Below the pieces are notes generated by a model, which did no database searches, was not told the origin of the DNA, and saw nothing but the letters and a program-made list of their open reading frames with translations. A stretch of 12,350 nt of DNA from CAZPAH01 sp964584495 (GTDB lineage Bacteria > Krumholzibacteriota > Krumholzibacteriia > Krumholzibacteriales > Krumholzibacteriaceae): positions 1 through 12,350 of the forward strand of contig CAZPAH010000086.1 in the NCBI GenBank assembly GCA_964584495.1. The letters run 5' to 3'. Below, piece after piece: positions 7,391-12,350 of this stretch. A program made the translations under genes and the position numbers. The stretch's first letter is position 1, and the number at the start of each line of letters is the position of its first letter.

Positions 7391-8050
7391 ATGAAGCTCA
7401 GATATCTCGGTCACTCGGCGTTCGAGCTCGCTCTGGGTGACGGGAAGAAGATTATTTTCGATCCTTACGAGCCGGGCTCTTACAACGGCGCTCTCGGATA
7501 CGGGAAGATCGAAGGGAAGTACGATCTAGCCATCGTCAGCCATGATCACGCCGACCACAGGTGTGAGGAGGTCTTGGCCCGGGCCGGAAAGATAGTGGAC
7601 AAGGCCGGCGAGGTGAAATTGGACGGCGGGATCACCGTTATATCTATTCCAACATTTCACGATGATTCGGGAGGAAGCGAGCGGGGGGTCAACCTGGTGT
7701 CGATAGTAAAGGCGGAAGGGATCAGGGTCGTTCATTTCGGCGATCTGGGGCATGCCGTCACGGCGGAGGAGTATCCCCAGCTGATGGGGGCCGAGGTGCT
7801 TCTCATTCCGGTAGGCGGATTTTTCACGATAGATGCCGAGACAGCTGCGGCGGTCGTAGAATCGATTGGTCCGAAGCTGGTCATTCCGATGCATTTCAAG
7901 ACGGAGAAGGTCGGTTTTCCGATAGCGCCGGTAGATGATTTCACGAAGCTGTCCGGAGGATTCGAATTTGCGGGATCCAGCGAGATCGAGTTGACGGGTG
8001 AAACCCTCTCCGGTCCGAGAAGGGTTGTAATCCTGGATCCGGCACTCTAA
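7391..8050 (+). CDS. Metallo-beta-lactamase-fold hydrolase (UPF0173/UlaG-like)
   Basis: This is a small single-domain metal-dependent hydrolase of the metallo-beta-lactamase superfamily (Lactamase_B_3 type). The substrate is unknown. The 219 residues carry the HxHxDH metal motif SHDHADH (H51, H53, D55, H56). Further likely ligands are H90 (TFHDD), D118 (HFGDLGH) and H168 (PMHFKT). There is no signal peptide or membrane segment, so it should be cytoplasmic. The ATG has a near-perfect SD, AAGGAGGTG (7377-7385), which sits directly after the rpmA terminator. I see no clear promoter in the 87-base gap. It is 17 bases from the fumarase alpha gene and probably cotranscribed with it, but this does not reveal its role. 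Many genomes call such proteins L-ascorbate-lactonase-like, which I would not adopt here. Confidence 0.9.
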   Translation: MKLRYLGHSAFELALGDGKKIIFDPYEPGSYNGALGYGKIEGKYDLAIVSHDHADHRCEEVLARAGKIVDKAGEVKLDGGITVISIPTFHDDSGGSERGVNLVSIVKAEGIRVVHFGDLGHAVTAEEYPQLMGAEVLLIPVGGFFTIDAETAAAVVESIGPKLVIPMHFKTEKVGFPIAPVDDFTKLSGGFEFAGSSEIELTGETLSGPRRVVILDPAL

Positions 8051-8067
8051 AGGAAGGAAAGAAGGAT

Positions 8068-8910
8068 ATGAGGGAGATAGAAGCGGCAAGGATCACCGAG
8101 GAGGTCTCGAGGCTGTGCATGGAGGCGAACTTCGAGCTGGAGGACGATGTCCAAAAAGCGCTGGAGGATGCGTTTTCCAGGGAGGAGTCTCCCGCCGGCA
8201 GGGAGGTTCTTCGCCAGATACTGGAGAATTCCGGTATCGCCAGGGAGGAGAAGATGCCGATATGCCAGGATACCGGACTGGCTGTAATCTTCGTCGAACT
8301 GGGGCAGGATGTTCATATCACGGGCGGCGGTTTCGAGAAAGCGGTCAACGAGGGGGTGCGCAGGGGCTATACCGAGGGATATCTGCGCAAATCGTGCCTT
8401 GCCGATCCGGTCAGGGGGGGCAATACGGGGGACAATACACCGGCCGTCATGCACATCACGCTGGTCCCCGGCGACAGGCTTAAACTGTGGATAGTTCCCA
8501 AGGGAGGCGGAAGCGAGAATATGAGCAGGATCGCCATGATGAAGCCCGCCGACGGGGTCGAGGGGATAAAAAAGTTCGTAGTGGATAACGTCCGGGCGGC
8601 CTCGGGGAATCCCTGTCCCCCGATAATCGTGGGTGTGGGGATAGGTGGAACATTCGAAAGGTGCGCCCAGATATCCAAGAAGGCGCTTCTGCGCAGGATC
8701 GGCAGCACGCACCCCGACCCATTCTACGCGGCGCTCGAGAAGGAATTGCTCGGCCTGGTGAACGATACCGGGGTGGGCCCGATGGGGCTCGGTGGAAGGG
8801 TTACAGCCCTCGCGGTGCATATAGAGACGGCCCCCCGGCACATAGCATCGTTCCCCGTCGCGATGAACCTCAACTGTCATGCGGCACGGCACAAGTATAT
8901 CGAATTGTAG
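8068..8910 (+). CDS. Class I fumarate hydratase, alpha subunit
   Basis: This is the [4Fe-4S]-carrying subunit of an oxygen-sensitive class I fumarase, which interconverts fumarate and malate in the TCA cycle or its reductive branch. The 280 residues match the N-terminal domain of E. coli FumA. Likely cluster ligands are C66 (PICQDTG), C183 (NPCPPIIVGVGIGG) and C270 (NLNCHAARH). Their spacing (117 and 87) is close to that of E. coli FumA (C105, C224, C318). Other family motifs are RGGNTGDNTPAV near 116-127 and PKGGGSENMS near 144-153. The purine-rich stretch AGGAAGGAAAGAAGGA before the ATG at 8068 provides the SD. The beta subunit follows 82 bases downstream. The close relative L-tartrate dehydratase (TtdA) is possible, but fumarase is the commoner function. 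Confidence 0.92.
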   Translation: MREIEAARITEEVSRLCMEANFELEDDVQKALEDAFSREESPAGREVLRQILENSGIAREEKMPICQDTGLAVIFVELGQDVHITGGGFEKAVNEGVRRGYTEGYLRKSCLADPVRGGNTGDNTPAVMHITLVPGDRLKLWIVPKGGGSENMSRIAMMKPADGVEGIKKFVVDNVRAASGNPCPPIIVGVGIGGTFERCAQISKKALLRRIGSTHPDPFYAALEKELLGLVNDTGVGPMGLGGRVTALAVHIETAPRHIASFPVAMNLNCHAARHKYIEL

Positions 8911-8992
8911 AAAGGATCAGGAGGCGCGTCCGGCCGGCGGGCGGTTGAAGCCCAGTGTAAAGAATAATTCGCTAATTACAGGCAGGTGAAAG

Positions 8993-9544
8993 ATGGCTGA
9001 ATACTCCCTTACCACTCCACTGAAAAAAGAGGATATCGAGAAGCTCAGGGCGGGCGACAAGGTGACCCTATCCGGCACGGTCTACACGGCCCGCGACGCC
9101 GCCCATGAGAGGCTGGTCGGATTGATCGGCGAGGGGAAGAAACTTCCGATCCCGCTGGAGGGTCAGGTCATATACTATGTGGGCCCGGCCCCGACCCCCC
9201 CGGGAAAGGCGATCGGATCGGCCGGTCCCACGACAAGCTACCGGATGGATCCATATGCTCCGCTGCTTCTAGATAACGGGCTGAAGGGGATGATAGGCAA
9301 GGGAAGCCGTTCGTCACAGGTGGTCGATTCGATGAAGAAGAACTGCGCCGTTTATTTCGCGGCGACCGGAGGGGCCGCGGCGCTGATCTCTAGATCGATC
9401 ACATCGGCCGAGATCGTAGCGTACGAGGATCTCGGGGCTGAGGCGATAAGGAAGCTGACCGTGAAGGATTTCCCCCTGATAGTAGCCCAGGACTGCAAAG
9501 GTGGAAACGTATACGAGGAAGGCCAGAAGAAGTACTCGAGGTAG
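8993..9544 (+). CDS. Class I fumarate hydratase, beta subunit
   Basis: This partner of the preceding alpha subunit corresponds to the C-terminal domain of FumA. Together they form a two-subunit class I fumarase as found in many anaerobes and archaea. At 183 residues it has the usual length. It shows the family motifs TARDAAHERL (about 31-40), a proline-rich YVGPAPTPPGKAIGSAGPTT (about 62-81), and the phosphate/carboxylate-loop-like GMIGKGSRS (about 99-107). The ATG is preceded by AGGTGA (8984-8989), a short SD spacing. The 82-base gap from the alpha gene is long for paired subunits. It contains GC-rich sequence but no convincing promoter or ORF. TtdB-type tartrate dehydratase is the alternative. 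Confidence 0.92.
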   Translation: MAEYSLTTPLKKEDIEKLRAGDKVTLSGTVYTARDAAHERLVGLIGEGKKLPIPLEGQVIYYVGPAPTPPGKAIGSAGPTTSYRMDPYAPLLLDNGLKGMIGKGSRSSQVVDSMKKNCAVYFAATGGAAALISRSITSAEIVAYEDLGAEAIRKLTVKDFPLIVAQDCKGGNVYEEGQKKYSR

Positions 9545-9550
9545 ATCGAT

Positions 9551-9609
9551 GCCTCCATCTCGGGGGGCGTCGACACGACTGTGGGGAGGCGCCTTTTGTC
9601 CTCAAAAGG
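9551..9609 (+). promoter_or_regulatory. Foldable leader with alternative hairpins at the kdsB start
   Basis: Two hairpins surround the likely kdsB start. GCCTCC (9551-9556) can pair perfectly with GGAGGC (9585-9590), which is most of the best SD (GGGGAGG, 9583-9589). Within that loop, GTCG (9569-9572) pairs with CGAC (9576-9579). Separately, CCTTTTG (9592-9598) pairs with CAAAAGG (9603-9609) around a 4-base TCCT loop, covering the TTG start at 9596. These structures are seen by eye, and a regulatory role is inference only. The first could also be a poor terminator for the fumarase genes, being followed by GCC and TTTT. Confidence 0.3.
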
Positions 9610-10318
9610 AGTGATGGCGGTAATTCCCGCGAGGTACGGCTCTACGAGGTTCCCCGGCAAGCCGCTGGCAATGATAGGCGGTGTGCCGATGATAATCCGC
9701 GTATTGAGGAGCGCCGGGAAGATCCGTGGAGTCGATCGAATCGTGGTCGCCACGGACGATGAACGTATCAAATCGGTCGTCGAGGGGAGCGGCGGGGCCG
9801 CCGAGATGACGTCTCCCGGGCATACGAGCGGCACTTCGAGGGTCGCCGAGGTCGCCTCGCGCTACCGTTACCCGGTCGTTCTGAATATCCAGGGGGACGA
9901 ACCGATTCTTCCGGTGGGCGGTATCGGAAATCTCGTGGAGACGATCCGCAATGAACGCAAGGTCGTGATGGCCACCCTGGCAAAGAGTTCGCAGGACACG
10001 GACGCCCTCGCGAGAAGGGACGTCGTCAAGGTAGTCCGCGGGCTCGACGGGTACGCCCTCTATTTTTCGCGCTCGGCCGTCCCCTCCGGTGGAGGCCGTT
10101 TCCTTCAGCATATAGGAGTTTACGCCTACAGGCGCTCTTTCCTTCTGAGATATGAATCGCTGCGAAGGGGCCCCCTGGAGAAATCGGAACGGCTAGAGCA
10201 ATTGAGGGCCCTGGAAAACGGCTACCGGATAAGGGTTTTATTGTGCAGGGGAAATTCTCTCGGTGTAGACAGTCCGGAAGATATAAAAAGAGTTGAAAAA
10301 AGGTTAGAAAGGGGATAA
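9596..10318 (+). CDS. kdsB: 3-deoxy-manno-octulosonate cytidylyltransferase (CMP-Kdo synthetase)
   Basis: KdsB activates Kdo with CTP to give CMP-Kdo, the donor for the inner core of lipopolysaccharide. It shows the N-terminal nucleotide-binding motif IPARYGSTRFPGKPL, then LNIQGDEP with D101, VKVVRGLDGYALYFSRSAVP, HIGVYAYRR, LEKSERLEQLRALENGYRI and GVDSPEDI with D225. D101 and D225 match the two conserved magnesium-site aspartates. I chose TTG at 9596 (240 residues) because GGGGAGG (9583-9589) lies 6 bases upstream. The in-frame GTG at 9581 has a poorly spaced SD. GTG 9611 or ATG 9614 would sit too close to AAAGGAG, though they give the N-terminus nearest to E. coli KdsB. One oddity is that the usual SGT(D/E)R reads SGTSR, with S81 replacing the acidic residue. 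pyrG follows 57 bases later. Confidence 0.93.
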   Translation: MSSKGVMAVIPARYGSTRFPGKPLAMIGGVPMIIRVLRSAGKIRGVDRIVVATDDERIKSVVEGSGGAAEMTSPGHTSGTSRVAEVASRYRYPVVLNIQGDEPILPVGGIGNLVETIRNERKVVMATLAKSSQDTDALARRDVVKVVRGLDGYALYFSRSAVPSGGGRFLQHIGVYAYRRSFLLRYESLRRGPLEKSERLEQLRALENGYRIRVLLCRGNSLGVDSPEDIKRVEKRLERG

Positions 10319-10321
10319 CCT
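10293..10321 (+). promoter_or_regulatory. Possible promoter for pyrG inside the end of kdsB
   Basis: TTGAAA (10293-10298) matches five of six -35 bases. Exactly 17 bases later lies TAACCT (10316-10321), which keeps only the T, A and final T of a -10. It would give pyrG its own start with a leader of about 50 bases. The weak -10 makes this tentative. Confidence 0.25.
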
Positions 10322-10375
10322 CTCGGAGAATTTTGTTTTTGCACCGATTTCGGCCGCTACCCGGGCAGGAGCAAT

Positions 10376-12031
10376 TTGGGCGATCAGGTTAAATACATAT
10401 TTGTGACAGGTGGGGTGGTTTCTTCTCTCGGAAAAGGCATCGCGGCTTCCTCTCTCGGATTGCTTCTCAAGCAACGCGGATTGAATGTGGTTCTCCAGAA
10501 ATTCGATCCTTATCTGAATGTCGATCCGGGCACGATGAGTCCCTTTCAGCACGGTGAAGTTTTTGTGACCGACGACGGAGCGGAGACCGATCTCGATCTG
10601 GGACACTACGAGAGGTTCATCGACAGAAACCTGAGCCAGCGGTCGAACGTGACTACGGGACAGGTCTACGAGGCTATCATCAACAGGGAGAGGGAGGGCG
10701 GTTATCTCGGAAGGACGGTCCAGGTCGTTCCGCATGTCACCGATGAGATAAAGAACAGGATACTTCTTGCCGCCAATAACGGCGATGTCGACGTGATTAT
10801 CACCGAGGTCGGAGGAACGACCGGAGATATAGAGGGACTTCCGTTCCTGGAAGCCATCCGGCAGCTCAGGCTCGATCTCGGAAGGGATAACGTTCTCTAC
10901 ATCCACCTTACACTTGTCCCCTATATAAAGGCGGCGCACGAGATAAAGACGAAACCGACCCAGCACAGCGTCAAGGGTCTAAGGGAAATCGGAATACAGC
11001 CCGACATTCTTCTGTGCCGATCGGAAATGTCCCTTTCCAAGGAGATAAAGAGCAAGATCGCCCTCTTCTGCAACGTCGAGGAGAGGTCGGTTATAGAGGC
11101 CCTCGATGCCAGATCGATATACCACGTGCCCCTTCAGTTCCACAGCGAGGGTCTCGACGACATAGTCGTCGAAAAACTCGGTCTCGATTGTCCCGATCCC
11201 GACCTGAGGGAATGGGAGGAGATGGTTAACAAGATATTCTCTGCGACCGAGAGCGTGGATATAGCGGTGTGCGGCAAGTATATCCAGATCGTCGATGCCT
11301 ACAAGAGCATAATAGAGTCGTTCATACATGCCGGCGTGGCCAATGGCGTCCGTGTCAATATCAGATGGGTCAATTCGGAAAAGATAGAGAAGAAGGGAGC
11401 GGCCGACTATCTGGATGGGGTTCACGGAATTCTGGTGCCGGGCGGATTCGGCGACAGGGGTATAGAAGGAAAGATCGAGGCGGTCAAATACGCGAGGGAG
11501 AACGGGATCCCGTTTCTGGGGATCTGTCTCGGCCTTCAGTGCGCCGTGATCGAATTCGCCAGGAATATCTGCGGGCTGGATGCCGGAAGCAGCGAGTTCG
11601 ACCGAGATATCCCTCACCCAGTGATCGATCTGATGCGCGAGCAGAGAAGCCGCCTGAAGATGGGTGGAACGATGAGGCTGGGGGCCTATCCCTGCAAGCT
11701 TAAAGAAGGGTCGCTCGCTCACCGGTTGTACGGGGAAATCGATATCAATGAAAGACACAGGCACAGGTGGGAAGTCAACAACGACTACCGCGCTCAACTC
11801 GAGGAAAACGGGCTCACCATCTCGGGACTGTCTCCCGACGGGGAGCTTGTGGAGATCGTGGAGATACCCTCTCATCCATACTTCATCGCTGTACAGTTCC
11901 ACCCCGAACTGAAATCCCGTCCCCAGAAACCGCATCCTCTTTTCCAGGGGCTTGTCGGCGCGGCGAAGAAACTTATGAATGCGGGCGCTGAAGAGCCAGG
12001 CGCGGCCGCGGCCTCCCGCCGCGGTGGATGA
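10376..12031 (+). CDS. pyrG: CTP synthase
   Basis: PyrG converts UTP to CTP using ATP and glutamine. The 551 residues match the usual length. The N-terminal amidoligase domain (about 1-270) starts KYIFVTGGVVSSLGKGIAASSLG and continues with KFDPYLNVDPGTMSPFQHGEVFV. The C-terminal class I glutaminase domain has the nucleophile C384 (GICLGLQ), with H509 and E511 in QFHPELKSRP. The start is TTG, as the homologous N-terminus begins within a few residues of it and no ATG or GTG fits. GCAGGAGC (10365-10372) is the SD. The last 15 or so residues are an Ala/Gly-rich tail of no clear function. It lies between kdsB and kdsA, which fits supply of CTP to KdsB. Confidence 0.98.
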   Translation: MGDQVKYIFVTGGVVSSLGKGIAASSLGLLLKQRGLNVVLQKFDPYLNVDPGTMSPFQHGEVFVTDDGAETDLDLGHYERFIDRNLSQRSNVTTGQVYEAIINREREGGYLGRTVQVVPHVTDEIKNRILLAANNGDVDVIITEVGGTTGDIEGLPFLEAIRQLRLDLGRDNVLYIHLTLVPYIKAAHEIKTKPTQHSVKGLREIGIQPDILLCRSEMSLSKEIKSKIALFCNVEERSVIEALDARSIYHVPLQFHSEGLDDIVVEKLGLDCPDPDLREWEEMVNKIFSATESVDIAVCGKYIQIVDAYKSIIESFIHAGVANGVRVNIRWVNSEKIEKKGAADYLDGVHGILVPGGFGDRGIEGKIEAVKYARENGIPFLGICLGLQCAVIEFARNICGLDAGSSEFDRDIPHPVIDLMREQRSRLKMGGTMRLGAYPCKLKEGSLAHRLYGEIDINERHRHRWEVNNDYRAQLEENGLTISGLSPDGELVEIVEIPSHPYFIAVQFHPELKSRPQKPHPLFQGLVGAAKKLMNAGAEEPGAAAASRRGG

Positions 12032-12043
12032 CTTGGAGGGACG

Positions 12044-12350
12044 ATGAAACCCCTCGATATCGGCGGAAAAATATTCTCTCCCGATGAAATGCCGCTTCTG
12101 ATCGCCGGTCCCTGCGTGCTGGAGAAGGAAGAGGACGCGCTGCGCGTAGCGGCGGCATGCGCCGATATTGCGCGCAAGGAGGGGTTCTTCTATATATTCA
12201 AATCGAGCTATCTCAAGGACAACAGGTCGTCGATCGATTCGTACTCGGGACCGGGAATGGATGAGGGCCTCAGGATGCTCGAGCGTATCCGGAGGGATAT
12301 GGGGGTGCCTGTCCTCACCGATATACACTCCGTCGAGCAGGCCGGACCGG
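12044..12350 (+). CDS. kdsA: Kdo-8-phosphate synthase (KdsA), 3'-truncated
   Basis: KdsA condenses phosphoenolpyruvate with arabinose-5-phosphate to Kdo-8-phosphate. Only the first 102 codons are in the window, against about 260-280 usually. Visible motifs are IAGPCVLE (20-27), then FKSSYLKDNRSS and GPGMDEGLRML, and VPVLTDIHS near the edge. C24 in AGPC aligns with the metal-binding Cys11 of Aquifex aeolicus KdsA, where E. coli has Asn26. This therefore looks like the metal-dependent class. The strand after NRSS reads IDSYSGPG, where most relatives have an Arg before GPG. The ATG has GGAGGG (12035-12040) just upstream and starts 12 bases after the pyrG stop, so the two are probably cotranscribed. 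Related DAHP synthases (AroF type) share the fold, but the NRSS and GPG region favours KdsA. Confidence 0.93.
   Translation, partial: MKPLDIGGKIFSPDEMPLLIAGPCVLEKEEDALRVAAACADIARKEGFFYIFKSSYLKDNRSSIDSYSGPGMDEGLRMLERIRRDMGVPVLTDIHSVEQAGP

Noticed and set aside
8945..8970. Possible promoter (TTGAAG ... TAATTC) before the fumarase beta gene
   Set aside because: The spacer is only 14 bases and the -10 is poor. No better pairing is visible.
10979..12328. A 449-codon open frame on the minus strand opposite pyrG and kdsA
   Set aside because: It lies wholly antisense to the unmistakable pyrG and runs across the pyrG-kdsA junction. The translation resembles no family, and long antisense frames are expected with this codon bias.
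1..12350. CRISPR array, insertion sequence, phage genes, tRNA or rRNA
   Set aside because: No spaced direct repeats, transposase or integrase motifs, or cloverleaf-like sequence were seen, and genes fill nearly all of the window.

Overview
The window is a dense stretch of housekeeping genes, all on the + strand, with no long gene-free interval (the largest gap is 100 bases). It holds eleven protein-coding genes. The first (purF) is cut at its 5' end and the last (kdsA) at its 3' end. I saw no tRNA, rRNA, insertion sequence, CRISPR array or other mobile element. Base composition is moderately GC-rich by eye, with frequent AGG/AGA arginine and ATA isoleucine codons throughout, so nothing looks recently transferred. 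The Kdo genes kdsB and kdsA point to a Gram-negative (diderm) bacterium that makes lipopolysaccharide. The PurF is of the Fe-S type, the fumarase is a two-subunit class I enzyme, and the radical SAM protein is fused to DUF2344. Together these suggest a little-studied, probably anaerobic or facultative lineage (a deltaproteobacterial-, FCB- or candidate-phylum-like genome). The lineage guess is weak.

Region 1 (1-6612) reads as one operon: purF, tldD, a 901-residue radical SAM/DUF2344 protein, and rng. purF/tldD and radical SAM/rng share ATGA stop-start overlaps, and tldD is 4 bases from the radical SAM gene. A weak GC-hairpin/T-run follows rng.

Region 2 (6613-7374) is the ribosomal protein unit rplU-rpmA (L21, L27). 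It has a good sigma-70-type promoter (TTGACT-17-TATCTA with an extended -10 TG) and ends in a long bulged terminator hairpin. The order radical SAM/DUF2344 - rng - rplU - rpmA resembles the order I recall from many clostridial genomes, where the first two domains are often separate genes. This ties the radical SAM protein to RNA or ribosome maturation by context only.

Region 3 (7391-9544) has a small metallo-beta-lactamase-fold hydrolase followed by the alpha and beta subunits of a [4Fe-4S] class I fumarase (fumarate to malate).

Region 4 (about 9581-12350) is kdsB, pyrG, kdsA. KdsA makes Kdo-8-phosphate, PyrG makes CTP, and KdsB joins Kdo to CMP using CTP, so the three form a functionally linked cluster for lipopolysaccharide inner-core synthesis. 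pyrG uses a TTG start, and kdsB probably does too.

I did not find a previously undescribed system. The points most worth a second look are the fused radical SAM/DUF2344 protein in its RNA-processing context, the hairpin between rpmA and the hydrolase, the SD-pairing leader before kdsB, and a short motif shared by two intergenic regions.
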